Shown here: positions 7,853-16,500 of the stretch, piece after piece
Numbering within the stretch: position 1 is the first letter of the stretch
How the letters are laid out: every line of letters begins with the position of its first letter
DNA from: Sphaerothrix epifaneia
Lineage (GTDB): Bacteria; Cyanobacteriota; Cyanobacteriia; Phormidesmidales; Phormidesmidaceae
Direction: 5' to 3'
Length of the DNA stretch: 64,000 bases
Assembly: GCF_042788235.1 (NCBI RefSeq)
Contig: NZ_JBHZOL010000071.1
Coordinates: forward strand, 89,633-153,632
Position numbers and translations under genes: made by a program
Notes under the pieces: model-generated
Databases searched by the model: none
What the model saw: the letters and a program-made list of their open reading frames with translations, nothing else
Told to the model about the DNA's origin: nothing

Positions 7853-8320
7853 ATGGGCGTTGAAATTGAGCGGAAATTTTTAGTTAAAGGCGATCGCTGG
7901 CGATCGCTGGGCAGCAGCGAATTTTACCGTCAGGGATATTTAACCACCGCCCAAGATGGCTGCACGGTGCGGGTGCGGCTAGTGGGCGATCGCGCCTGTG
8001 TCACCATCAAAGGCCGCACAGTTGGCAATCGCCGCGCCGAGTTTGAATATGCCATTCCTGCCGCCGACGCTGAAGAAATGCTAGATACCCTTTGCCAAAA
8101 ACCCTTGATTGAAAAAAACCGCTATAAAATCTTGTCGGGATCGCTGGTGTGGGAAGTCGATGAATTTATGGGCGAAAATGCTGGACTGATTGTAGCCGAA
8201 GTAGAGCTGAGTGATCCCCAACAGGTGATTGACCTACCGGACTGGGTAGGAGAAGAAGTTTCTGGCGATCCGCGCTATTTCAATGCTTATCTAGCCCAGC
8301 AGCCGTTTAGCCAGTGGTGA
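7853..8320 (+). CDS. CYTH-domain protein (triphosphate tunnel metalloenzyme)
   Basis: 155 aa. The family signature ExExK is at the N-terminus (MGVEIERKF: Glu4, Glu6, Lys8), followed by basic and acidic tunnel strands (GCTVRVRLVGDRACVTIKG, RAEFEYAIP, LIEKNRYKI, WEVDEFMGENAGLIVAEVEL). Small bacterial CYTH proteins of this size are usually inorganic triphosphatases or related phosphohydrolases using a divalent metal; adenylyl cyclase of class IV is less likely. Cytoplasmic. AGGGA about 8 bp upstream of the ATG is a reasonable ribosome-binding site. The gene leader contains a MITE remnant. It precedes the HAD phosphatase gene by 102 bp. Confidence 0.9.
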   Translation: MGVEIERKFLVKGDRWRSLGSSEFYRQGYLTTAQDGCTVRVRLVGDRACVTIKGRTVGNRRAEFEYAIPAADAEEMLDTLCQKPLIEKNRYKILSGSLVWEVDEFMGENAGLIVAEVELSDPQQVIDLPDWVGEEVSGDPRYFNAYLAQQPFSQW

Positions 8321-8422
8321 GGCGATCGCGGTCAATCAATTTCTATCTTCAGCCACAAGACAGGCGAGCTTAACAAACTCTAGGCTAAAGCAGTTGTTTC
8401 AACGCCTATGAGCTAAAAGCCA

Positions 8423-9094
8423 ATGCCCCAAGCCGCTATTTTTGATATCGATGGTACTTTGGTAGACTCCGTCAATTTTCACGCTGAAGCCTGGGTTAAG
8501 GGGTTTGAGAAATTTGGTCACACCGTTGAATTTGCCACTGTTAAACAGCGAATTGGCAAAGGTGGCGAGTATATTCTGCAAGAGTTTTTAACGGACGAGG
8601 AAAATCAGCAGTACGGATCTGACCTCAGCCAGTATCGCAAACAATATTTTCACGAACACTTTCTGCCCCAAATTCAGCCGCTACCCCAAGTTCGGGCTTT
8701 ATTTGAGCGTATTCGCCAAGACCACATTCAAATTGTTCTGGCGACTTCAGCCGAGCAAGAAACCGCCGATCACTATCGGGAGTTGCTAGGCATCAAAGAC
8801 TTAATTGATGGCATGACCTGCGCCGATGACGTAGAAAAAGCCAAGCCTGAGGCTGACATTTTTCAAGCTGCTTTAGAAAAACTGCCGCAAGTGTCCCCTG
8901 AGTCGGTCATTGTAATTGGCGATAGCCCTTACGATGCCGAAGCAGCCCAAAAGCTTTCACTGCCAACATTGGGATTTTTAAGCGGTGGCTTTTCGCCCGA
9001 TCAGCTACGCGAAGCAGGGTGTGTCTCTATTTATAAAGATCCGGCTGATCTGCTTGATCACTACTGCGACTCTCTGTTTAACTCCACCCTATGA
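8423..9094 (+). CDS. HAD-family phosphatase (beta-phosphoglucomutase-like)
   Basis: 223 aa. Motif I FDIDGTLVDS gives the nucleophile Asp8 and acid/base Asp10. A helical cap domain follows (residues about 15-90). Motif II is LATSAEQ, motif III is the Lys in EKAKPEADIF, and motif IV is GDSPYDAEAA. This is the layout of subfamily I HAD phosphatases that act on sugar phosphates or phosphoglycolate. The specific substrate cannot be read. The gene overlaps the MFS transporter by 4 bp (ATGA), so the pair is an operon; a phosphorylated metabolite coming from, or going to, the transported compound is a reasonable inference. Confidence 0.9.
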   Translation: MPQAAIFDIDGTLVDSVNFHAEAWVKGFEKFGHTVEFATVKQRIGKGGEYILQEFLTDEENQQYGSDLSQYRKQYFHEHFLPQIQPLPQVRALFERIRQDHIQIVLATSAEQETADHYRELLGIKDLIDGMTCADDVEKAKPEADIFQAALEKLPQVSPESVIVIGDSPYDAEAAQKLSLPTLGFLSGGFSPDQLREAGCVSIYKDPADLLDHYCDSLFNSTL

Positions 9095-10521
9095 CGATCG
9101 CAGCTCCGGTTCAGTCTTTTGAGCAGCGTTTAGATCAGTCAGCCCTAACCCGACCGATGTGGTTGCTGTGGGGGCTATCGGCAGGGCTAATTGCCCTGGA
9201 TGGGTTTGACTTTTTTATTATTGGTGTGGCGCTGCCTTTTTTGCAGCGAGACTTTGGTTTAGGCGCGGGCGGTACTGGGGCGATCGCAGTGGCGGCGATC
9301 GCGGGTTCGCTGGTAGGTTCTTTAACCCTTGGCCCCCTCACCGATCGCCTTGGCCGTCAGCGCATGCTAATTGTTGATGTCGCTATCTTTGTATTGGCAA
9401 CAGCAGGGACAGCTTTAGCCTGGAATCCGGCGTCTTTAATCGGGTTTCGTTTTTTGGTTGGCCTGGGGATCGGGGCTGATTATCCTATTAGCGTCGCCTA
9501 CATTACCGAAAATGTACCCGCTCGGCTGCGAGGTCGCATGGTCGTAGGCGCTTTTTCGTTTCAGGCGGTGGGAGCCTTATTGGGTGCGCTCACAGGGCTT
9601 AGCACCATTGCCTTTTTTGATCATTTTTATCCCGGTAATCCCCAACTGGCTATTCAATATGGGTGGCGCGTCATGCTTGGGGTAGGGTTACTGCTGGCAA
9701 TGGGCGTTGCCGGGTTGCGGCTCAGCTTTTTGTTAGAAAGTCCACGTTACTACCTGGCTAAAGGCGATTATAAGGCGGCTTCGACAGCGGCTTCTACCCT
9801 CTTGGCTAGCCCGATCACCCTAACACCCGCTACCGATCCACCTGAGCGAGAGCCTCAATTAGCTTATGGCGCTTTATTTACAGCGGCCTATCGGCGGCGA
9901 ACGCTGCTAGCCTCGCTGCCCTGGTTTTTGCAAGATATTGCCACTTACGGCATTGGTATTTTTACCCCCACCATTATTGGGGCGCTGGCTTTTGCGGGTC
10001 AAGATAGCTTTCTTTTACAAGCGATGGCGGCAGCGAAAGGAGCCGCTTTTGTAGATCTATTTTTAATTTCTGGGTTTGTGCTGGCGGTTTGGTTAATAGA
10101 TCGCGTCGGTCGCATTCGCCTACAAATGACAGGCTTTGTCGGTATGGCAGCAGGACTGAGCCTTTTGGCTTTGTCAGACCTGGTAGAGCCAGCTAGCCAG
10201 CTAAAGCTAGGTCTGGTTTTTGCTGGATTTGTGGTGTTTAACCTGTTGATGAATTTAGGGCCAAATGCCACCACTTTCTTGCTCTCAGGAGAGGTGTTTC
10301 CTACCTCTATTCGTGCCAGTGGTGCGGGCTTTGCAGCGGCGTTTGCCAAAGCGGGGGCGGTGGTAGGCACCTATGGGCTACCTGTGTTGCAGCAAGCCTG
10401 GGGGGTGCCCCCGTTGTTGTTTTTGCTAGCAGGCATCTGCTTGTTGGCGGCGTTGGTGACCTATCTAGCCCAAGTAGAAACAACCGGGCGATCGCTAGAG
10501 GCGGTTGACGCGGCTAGTTAG
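9091..10521 (+). CDS. MFS transporter (sugar/metabolite:H+ symporter type)
   Basis: 476 aa with about 12 hydrophobic helices. The MFS loop 2-3 signature GPLTDRLGRQRM follows TM2, a second copy-type loop LIDRVGRIRLQ lies in the second half, and GFRFLVGLGIGADYPISVAY plus the later EVFPTSIRASGAGFAAAFAK match sugar porter and metabolite:H+ symporter proteins. The FDFFIIGVALPFL segment in TM1 is typical of that branch. Substrate unknown. Overlaps the HAD phosphatase stop by 4 bp, implying coupled translation. The last 8 bp overlap a small minus-strand gene. Confidence 0.88.
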   Translation: MTIAAPVQSFEQRLDQSALTRPMWLLWGLSAGLIALDGFDFFIIGVALPFLQRDFGLGAGGTGAIAVAAIAGSLVGSLTLGPLTDRLGRQRMLIVDVAIFVLATAGTALAWNPASLIGFRFLVGLGIGADYPISVAYITENVPARLRGRMVVGAFSFQAVGALLGALTGLSTIAFFDHFYPGNPQLAIQYGWRVMLGVGLLLAMGVAGLRLSFLLESPRYYLAKGDYKAASTAASTLLASPITLTPATDPPEREPQLAYGALFTAAYRRRTLLASLPWFLQDIATYGIGIFTPTIIGALAFAGQDSFLLQAMAAAKGAAFVDLFLISGFVLAVWLIDRVGRIRLQMTGFVGMAAGLSLLALSDLVEPASQLKLGLVFAGFVVFNLLMNLGPNATTFLLSGEVFPTSIRASGAGFAAAFAKAGAVVGTYGLPVLQQAWGVPPLLFLLAGICLLAALVTYLAQVETTGRSLEAVDAAS

Positions 10522-10687
10522 AGCCAAATTTTTGTTTAGCTTGTTCATAAACTGCGACTGTAATTTCGCTGATGCCATCAGCTTGAGCGAATTTTTCAAT
10601 TTTTTTGCGGGCGGCAGGGCGCACAAAAAAAGGAATTTCTTTTAACCGGGCTTCGGCTGCGGCTGTCCAGGTAACGGGCTGACTCAT
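10514..10687 (-). CDS. PCP-reductase-domain mini-protein, 57 aa
   Basis: Read directly: begins MSQPVTWTAAAEARLKEIPF, continues FVRPAARKKIEKFAQADGI and ends with EITVAVYEQAKQKFGSN. The pattern W-x2-A-AEARLK-IPFFVR-AR-KIE-A---G---IT---Y--AK matches the small domain (PF08369 type) found at the C-terminus of the BchB/ChlB subunit of light-independent protochlorophyllide reductase, here as a stand-alone protein. In ChlB this domain helps form the substrate pocket; a role in tetrapyrrole handling is therefore inference. ATG at 10687 with GAGG 6 bp upstream. Overlaps the 3' end of the MFS gene on the opposite strand by 8 bp. Confidence 0.8.
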   Translation of the reverse strand: MSQPVTWTAAAEARLKEIPFFVRPAARKKIEKFAQADGISEITVAVYEQAKQKFGSN

Positions 10688-10764
10688 TTAAACCTCTAAA
10701 AAAGCTTTTTGCATCATAAGGGATAGCTGAAGTTCATAAATAGAAATCTTTGACGCTTTGTCTT

Positions 10765-10793
10765 TTGACGCCGCTTTTTAGCGCTTGCATAAT
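10765..10793 (+). promoter_or_regulatory. Sigma70-type promoter of petJ
   Basis: TTGACG (10765-10770), a 17-bp spacer and CATAAT (10788-10793) match the -35/-10 consensus well. Transcription would begin near 10800, about 29 bp before the petJ start codon. Confidence 0.6.
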
Positions 10794-10828
10794 CAGCTAG
10801 AAAAACTGGCTTTGGGAGACAACTAAAG

Positions 10829-11155
10829 ATGAAACGAGTTTTGCTAGCTTTTGGGGCGATCGCTATTAGCTTGCTTGTGTTTGTGCCCTCGGCAATGGCT
10901 GATGTAGCGGCGGGTGCTAGAGTGTTTTCAGCTAACTGCGCTGCTTGCCATATGGGGGGTGGCAATGTGGTCAACGCGGCAAAAACGCTCAAACAAAGCG
11001 ACTTAGAACAGTATGAGATGGCTTCGCTGGCAGCGATTCAAACTCAGGTAACGAATGGCAAAAATGCCATGCCTGCTTTTAAAGGTCGCTTGACAGCCGA
11101 ACAAATTGAAAACGTAGCTGCCTATGTGCTAGATCAAGCTGAAAAAGGCTGGTAG
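10829..11155 (+). CDS. petJ: Cytochrome c6
   Basis: Soluble lumenal electron carrier between cytochrome b6f and photosystem I, and to terminal oxidase, in place of plastocyanin. 108 aa: signal peptide 1-24 (hydrophobic IAISLLVFVPSAMA, cleavage before DVAAG), giving an 84-residue mature protein. Heme-binding CAACH at 37-41 and axial Met81 in NAMPAF are present, followed by the family end AEQIENVAAYVLDQAEKGW. GGGAG lies upstream of the ATG and a good sigma70 promoter sits at 10765-10793. In many cyanobacteria petJ is repressed by copper; no operator is obvious here. The copper chaperone gene atx1 is 1.4 kb away. Confidence 0.96.
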   Translation: MKRVLLAFGAIAISLLVFVPSAMADVAAGARVFSANCAACHMGGGNVVNAAKTLKQSDLEQYEMASLAAIQTQVTNGKNAMPAFKGRLTAEQIENVAAYVLDQAEKGW

Positions 11156-11234
11156 ATCGATTTTAAGCGGCGTGACAGGGGTGTAAAGTCTGCGCCCCTG
11201 AGGGGTGGTCTTAGCCTATTGAGTAAATTAGCAA

Positions 11235-12134
11235 ATGATCTTAGCCAACCAACGAGCGTGGCTTTTAGCTCTTTTTATTTTTTTAAGTTCAGCGCTATTG
11301 GCTTTACCAGCCTGGGCGTTTACTCCTTCCTTGCAAGATAGTTTCCAGCAAGGAGTAGACGCGTTTCAATCACAGCGGTATGAGCAGGCAATCGCGGCTT
11401 TCACGCAAGCTATTCGACAAAACCCTAATCGAGCGGCTGCTTATGGCAATCGCTGTTTGGCCTATCTAAAACTTAACCAAAACTCGCTAGCCATTGCCGA
11501 CTGTACTCAAGCTTTAGAGCGTGATTTTAGCAACGCCGAGTTTTACTTAAACCGAGGGTTAGCTAACTATCGCTTGGGTCTGTATACGGCTGCAATCGAT
11601 AACTACAATCAGGTTTTGAGTTTAAAGCCTGACGATTATCGAGCTTTTTATAATCGCGGTTTGGCTGAATTTGGTTTGGCTCATTATTCAGCCGCGATCG
11701 CAGACTATAACCGTTCGCTGCAACGCACACCTCAGCTATCAGCAGCTCGCATGGCAGCTATTTATGACGATCGCGGTGCGGCCTATCTGCTAATACAAAA
11801 GCCTGCCGCCGCTGTGAGGGACTTTTTGCAAGCAATCAACTACGATGCTTCTGATTCAAGCGCTTTTTTTAATTTAGCCTGTGCTTGCCACCAACAGGGC
11901 TATGAACTAGCAGCAATCGAGTATTTTAGTCAAGTATTGGGAATGGATTCTCACCAAGCTCAGACTTATCTGAACCGAGGTTTAATCTACAGCCAAATAG
12001 GCAAAAAACAGCAGGCGATCGCCGACTTGCACCAAGCTGCCCACTATCTTCAGCAGCAAGGCAGCCAAGCTGCTTATCAGCAGGTTACGCGGATTCTGCA
12101 TCAGCTGCAAACCGAACCTTCTGTATTTGGATAA
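11235..12134 (+). CDS. Exported TPR-repeat protein
   Basis: 299 aa. Residues 1-28 form a signal peptide (LLALFIFLSSALLALPAWA). The rest is seven or so tetratricopeptide units of 34 residues: for example FQQGVDAFQSQRYEQAIAAF, AAYGNRCLAYLKLNQNSLAI, AEFYLNRGLANYRLGLYTAA, RAFYNRGLAEFGLAHYSAAI, YDDRGAAYLLIQKPAAAVRD, and QTYLNRGLIYSQIGKKQQAI. TPR proteins are protein-binding scaffolds; an export signal puts this one in the periplasm or thylakoid lumen. The partner is unknown. The gene lies 79 bp after petJ in the same direction; co-transcription is possible. Confidence 0.85.
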   Translation: MILANQRAWLLALFIFLSSALLALPAWAFTPSLQDSFQQGVDAFQSQRYEQAIAAFTQAIRQNPNRAAAYGNRCLAYLKLNQNSLAIADCTQALERDFSNAEFYLNRGLANYRLGLYTAAIDNYNQVLSLKPDDYRAFYNRGLAEFGLAHYSAAIADYNRSLQRTPQLSAARMAAIYDDRGAAYLLIQKPAAAVRDFLQAINYDASDSSAFFNLACACHQQGYELAAIEYFSQVLGMDSHQAQTYLNRGLIYSQIGKKQQAIADLHQAAHYLQQQGSQAAYQQVTRILHQLQTEPSVFG

Positions 12135-12147
12135 ATTTCCCTAAATC

Positions 12148-12169
12148 GGTTTGTCAGGCTAAACAAACC
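12148..12169 (+). terminator. Possible terminator hairpin after the TPR gene
   Basis: GGTTTGT, 8-nt loop, ACAAACC: a 7-bp perfect stem 13 bp after the stop. No T-run follows, so termination is only suggested by position. Confidence 0.35.
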
Positions 12170-12303
12170 TCAGCCAAAGCTGAACTTTTGCGGCAGCTAC
12201 TGATTGAATCATCAAGCCATTTAGCCAGTATGGAAGCAACTTTTGCTGGGACTTTAGCGTTTTTTAGCAATAGCTAAGCAGATAGAGTAGTTGCCCTACG
12301 TTA

Positions 12304-12429
12304 AGAGGATGTTTGAAAAGATATCTGCTGCGTCGCCAAACGGTTTAGATCCCCCTAAATCCACCTTAAAAGTAGGGGAGATCAGATGAGTGCCTAAAAT
12401 CACAACCATTGGCTTTTCAAACACCCTCT
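12304..12429 (-). mobile_element. MITE copy 2 (126 bp), opposite orientation to copy 1
   Basis: Ends AGAGGATGTTTGAAAAG (12304-12320) and CTTTTCAAACACCCTCT (12413-12429) are inverted repeats matching at 16 of 17 positions. Reverse-complemented, it aligns with copy 1 (6244-6408): CCAATGGTTG, GATTTTAGGCACTCATC, GGGGGATCT, AACCGTTT, CAGCAGATA. It lies in the 393-bp spacer between the TPR gene and atx1; the rest of that spacer holds nothing else I recognise. Confidence 0.85.
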
Positions 12430-12527
12430 GAGCCACTGAATGGTTAACAGTTTTTGACAGAAACCTGTCATTCTGGCGTTTGCTATTAGCGATAAAGGCT
12501 AAAGCCATTAGCTGCAAACTAACTGTA

Positions 12528-12722
12528 TCAAGCAACGGTATGTCCGGTAGCTTCAATCGCCTGCCGAATAGAAGCTTCGCTGGCTTCAGTTTTAGCGACG
12601 ACTGCTTTAGTCTGGAGGTCAATATTGACCTCGGCTTCGCTATCTACTTGGGTAATCGCCTCGGTTACGGTTTCAACACAACCTTCGCAAACCATAGACG
12701 GGACAGTTAGTTCAATCGCCAT
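12528..12722 (-). CDS. atx1: Copper chaperone, Atx1-like HMA protein
   Basis: 64 aa from the ATG at 12722, preceded by AGGGGGAT as a ribosome-binding site; the frame extends 27 bp further but the 64-residue form equals the Synechocystis Atx1 length. The ferredoxin-like heavy-metal-associated fold carries the metal site MVCEGC (Cys12, Cys15) and His61 in ATGHTVA, a loop His that in Synechocystis Atx1 helps bind Cu(I). Known role: delivers copper to the P-type ATPases CtaA and PacS, and so to plastocyanin and cytochrome oxidase in thylakoids. Single minus-strand gene between a MITE and two dispersed repeats. Confidence 0.9.
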   Translation of the reverse strand: MAIELTVPSMVCEGCVETVTEAITQVDSEAEVNIDLQTKAVVAKTEASEASIRQAIEATGHTVA

Positions 12723-12752
12723 TGATCCCCCTGAATTTACGCTTGACAAACA

Positions 12753-12857
12753 GGTATAGCGGTAGCCACAAAAGTTGAGGCACTCAATTGCTAAAAGCCG
12801 CTACTGACAAAAAGCTTTGCTTCCGCTTTCTGGCCTCTATCTTTGCTTTTAGCTATG
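12753..12857 (+). repeat. Dispersed intergenic repeat, copy E
   Basis: GGTATAGCGGTAGCCACAAA, GTTGAGGCACTCAATTGC, TGACAAAAAGCTTTGC and the right end TTTTAGCTATG. Followed directly by copy F, so this spacer (12723-13080) is almost wholly repeat DNA. Confidence 0.78.
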
Positions 12858-12878
12858 TTCCAGATATTTATTGTACAG

Positions 12879-12980
12879 GGTATAGGCTCCTAAGGTTAAG
12901 ACGCTTCAATTGCTAATGCTAAAAGCTGCTAACAGAAACGCTTTCCTTTTGCCTTCTGTTTTGTGCCTTGAGCAATATCT
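12879..12980 (+). repeat. Dispersed intergenic repeat, copy F
   Basis: GGTATAGG, AAGACGCTTCAATTGC, GCTGCTAACAGAAACGC, TTTCCTTTTGCC. Same orientation as copy E, 21 bp after it. It carries an extra AATGCTAAAAG insertion relative to other copies. Confidence 0.75.
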
Positions 12981-13080
12981 TTGCAAGCGTTCTAGCGGGC
13001 GCGGCAATCCAACCTTAAGAAAACGCTAGCGGTGCTTGTGTCGTCGTTATTGAGTTAAGACAGTCAGGAGAGAGCAAACT

Positions 13081-13509
13081 TCATTTTTCTGTCAAAGTGA
13101 AAAAATGCCCCCCAATCCCCACTGTTTTGTACACACGTCCCGGTACTTTTGTGGTGTAAACACTCAAAATCAGGTAGTTTTTGGGTTCGGATGTTGACAA
13201 GCTAATGAGCTGTTTCAAAACCCCTCGCCCAAGAAAATCAGCACCTTGCACAAAAGACTTACACAGATCGCTCGTCGGCATTGAGAAAACCGTTACATCA
13301 ATGTCGCGATCGAATTCGGTGCAGCCTTGTTTGGATGAAAGATGAATTTGCTCAGCCGTGTAGTTGAGGTAGTCTTCTTTGCTGGGGTTAGTCAAGGCCA
13401 AAACAGAACCTAGAAGCAGCAAACTGCCTAGCGAAATCTGCATCAACCGTTTTTGGGCTAGCGGTCTGAAGCGGTTGCTTAGAGGATTAGAGTCTGGAGA
13501 TGAACGCAT
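13081..13509 (-). CDS. DUF4359-type exported or membrane-anchored protein
   Basis: 142 aa. One hydrophobic segment at about 25-40 (ISLGSLLLLGSVLALTNPS) followed by the SKEDYLNYTAEQI motif and two Cys (QGCTEF, SDLCKSF), which match the cyanobacterial DUF4359 family; assignment from memory of the TNPSKEDYLNY pattern. The C-terminal half is beta-type (NYLILSVYTTKVPG, YKTVGIGGHFFTL). Function unknown; location probably periplasmic side of a membrane. ATG at 13509; an internal ATG at residue 23 would place the hydrophobic segment at the very N-terminus. It lies 66 bp downstream of the RND pump gene, same strand, and might be read through from that operon. Confidence 0.8.
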   Translation of the reverse strand: MRSSPDSNPLSNRFRPLAQKRLMQISLGSLLLLGSVLALTNPSKEDYLNYTAEQIHLSSKQGCTEFDRDIDVTVFSMPTSDLCKSFVQGADFLGRGVLKQLISLSTSEPKNYLILSVYTTKVPGRVYKTVGIGGHFFTLTEK

Positions 13510-13575
13510 TGTTTTTCAGGAAAGGGATAGTCTGATTGTTTTAGCTTCATATCAGACGACCCCGTTTCCGCAAAC

Positions 13576-16500
13576 TTAGCGATCGCTCTTAGACATGACC
13601 AGAACCTTAGTTTTGCGTGTCAGGCGACGACGCCAGCGCTGCCAGTAAGGATCGTGTAGCAGGCTATAAAAACAGGGGATGATGAACAGCGTCAAAAGGG
13701 TTGCCAGCGACAAACCCGAAAACACAACCACCCCCAAAGGCTGCAAAAATTCGGAGCCTTCTCCGATGCCCAAAGCCAGAGGAAACAGACCTAAAACCGT
13801 GGTAATGGTGGTCATTAAAATGGGGCGAAGGCGTTGAGGTGCTGCCTGCAAAATTGCAGTTTGAGGACTAACAGGGTCAAAAGACTGTTCGGCGCGATCG
13901 CGAATTTGGTTAGCCAACTCCACCAAAATAATGGCGTTGTTGACTACGATCCCCACCAGCAGTACCGCCCCAACAATCACCGTCGCCCCGATCGCCGTCT
14001 GGGTGACAAATAGCCCCAAAATACCGCCTGCCAGCGCCAGCGGCACCGTCAGCATAATCACCAGCGGATCAACCAGCGAGTTATACTGCACGGCCATCAC
14101 CACAAACACCAAAAAGGCGGCTAGCCCTCCCAAAATGGCAAGCGAAGCCTGCAACTGCTGATTCGTTTCAGCACTAGAGCTAGGCAAAATATTCACCCCT
14201 TCCGGCAGTTCCAGGGTAGACAGCACCGTGTCAACTTCTTCGAGCGCCTCTCCTAGGCTGGCTCCTTCGGCTAAACTACCCGCCACCAGAAAGACCTGCC
14301 GTTGATTAATCCGCTGAATTTCACCGGGCGCTTGCCCCGACTCAATGCTAGCCACATCGCCCAAGCGCACCAGTTGCCCCGCGTCAGTAAACAGCGGAAT
14401 TAGCCTGAGCTGCTCAGGACGCTGAATTTCTTCTGGGTTGACCCGCACTCGAATATCAACCAGGCGATCGCCTCGCTGCAACTGCGTCGGCACCGAACCA
14501 TTCAAAATGGTCTGCACCGTGTTACCCAGATCTTCAGCCGTCAAGCCCAGGTCGGCTGCTCGTTCCCAATCAGGCCGAATCTGCACCTCAGGCTGGGGTT
14601 CTTCCGCATCGGGTCGAAAACGAGCCAGGGTAGCCTGTTCCCCCAAAGCGGCCAACACCTGCCGCCCCGCCTGCTGGAGTGCCTCAGTATCGCTTCCCTG
14701 TAGCATGACATCAATTTCAGAGCGTACCGGAGAATTGCTCAAGACCAAGCCCCGCACCGATTCTGGGCTAATGCGAATCAACGTATCGACCAGATTGAAC
14801 TGCTCAAACGCTTGGCTCATGCGATCGACAAAAGCTGTAATGTCAACCCCCGGCTTTAGCGTAATAGTGCTAGAACCCCGCAGCGCATTTTCGCTGGTGA
14901 TACTGGCAAAGAGGGCACCGCCAGAGGTAGTAAACGTATACTCCGTCTCAGGTTGCTCTCGCAGTAGCTGGTCGATCGCCGCCATCACCTGACGGTTATC
15001 AGACAGAGGCGTCCCCGGCGGAAACTGGGCAAACAGTTGGGCTTGTCCGGTATCAATTCGCGGCAAAATTTCTTGGGGTACCCGACCGACCATCAGCAGG
15101 CTGCCACCGCCGAGAACCAAAAAGGCGATCGCAATGACGCTCAAACGCCGCTGCAAAATCCAGCGCAAAAACTGGGTATAGCGAACGGTTGCGGCTTCTA
15201 GGCGGCGATCAAACTGGCGAATTAGCCAAAACCGCTGCAAGCCACTAGAGCCGCGAATCGCTAGCAGACGAGCAGCCAAAGAAGGAACTACGGTTAAAGC
15301 CACCACCAGCGACGACGCCACCGCAAAGCTAATGGTCAAAATCAGTTCGCTAAACAATAGCGAGACAAAACCGCCAATGAGCAAAAAGGGCAGCACCGCC
15401 ACCAAGTTGGTAGTGGTGGAAGCAATCAAGGCAGACTCTAGCTCCTGGCTGCTTTGCTCAGCTTGTTGAATCAGCGATCGCCGACTGCCGTTATGACCGT
15501 TATGGCCGTTACGCGACCCATTGGTTTGCGCCGCGTGGGTTTCTGCCCCTTTGGCAATGTTTTCGAGCATCACGATGGAGTTATCCACCACAATGCCCAC
15601 GCCCAGAGCCAATCCCCCCAGGCTAAAAACGTTCAGCGATAGGCCAAACAGTTTGATCATCAAAATAGCCGTCAGCGTGGCTAGCGGAATTGCCAAAACA
15701 ATGATCAACGTTTGCCGCAGCGAACCCAAAAAGAGCAAAACAGCGATCGCAGCTAAAGCTGAACCCGACAAACCAGCGATCGCCACATTGCTAATAGAAT
15801 TACGAATAAAACGCGATTCGTCGAGGGTGGCCGTCAGCGTCATATCTGCCGGAATTAGCCCAGAAGCTCTCAACGTCTCTAGCCGCTGCTTGACATCCGC
15901 CACGACCGCTACCGTATTCGCGTCCGGCTGCTTTTGCACGCTTACTTTAACGGCTGGTTCACCGTTGAGCGTTACGAAAATTCGCTGTTCTTCCGTCCCG
16001 TCAATTATTTCGGCAAAGTCTCGCAGATAAACCTGCTGAGGCGGGCTGCTGTCACCCACCTCAAAAATCAAATTACGAACTTCGTCAGCCGATTGAAACT
16101 TACCCCGCAGCCGGGTTAGCGATTCAGCTTCGCTACCGCGCAGCCGTCCCCCAGCAGTATCCTGGTTGCGAGCCTCTAAAGCCGCTAACACTTCGGGTAA
16201 ATTGAGTCCCAGCGCCTGCAAACGACTGAGATTCAAGTTGATCAGCACTTCTTCCTGCACGCCACCTGAAACATCAACGCTGGCTACACCCGGAATAACC
16301 CCCAACTCCCGCGCCAGTTCTTCTTCGGCAAATACTCGCAGGTCAACCCCCTGATACCGTTGAGACGTAAGCGCCAGTTCGTAAACAGGCAACTGCGAGG
16401 GATCAAACTTAAACAGCCGGGGTTCGCCCACCGTATCCGGCAAGCTATCGCGGGCCCGGTTAAGCGTAGCCGTAGCGTCGTTAAGAGCCTGGTCAATATC

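Noticed and set aside
8340..8422. Possible further dispersed repeat (GTTTCAACGCCTATGAGC, TAAAAGCC)
   Set aside because: Only about 30 bp resemble the family and the core AGAAAAGCTTT is absent.
11180..11215. CAGGGG/CCCCTG inverted repeat after petJ
   Set aside because: Short stem, long loop and no T-run; too weak to call a terminator.
12296..12622. Open frame of about 108 codons on the minus strand over MITE copy 2 and the end of atx1
   Set aside because: It runs through the MITE and out of frame through atx1, which is a clear gene; no ribosome-binding site.
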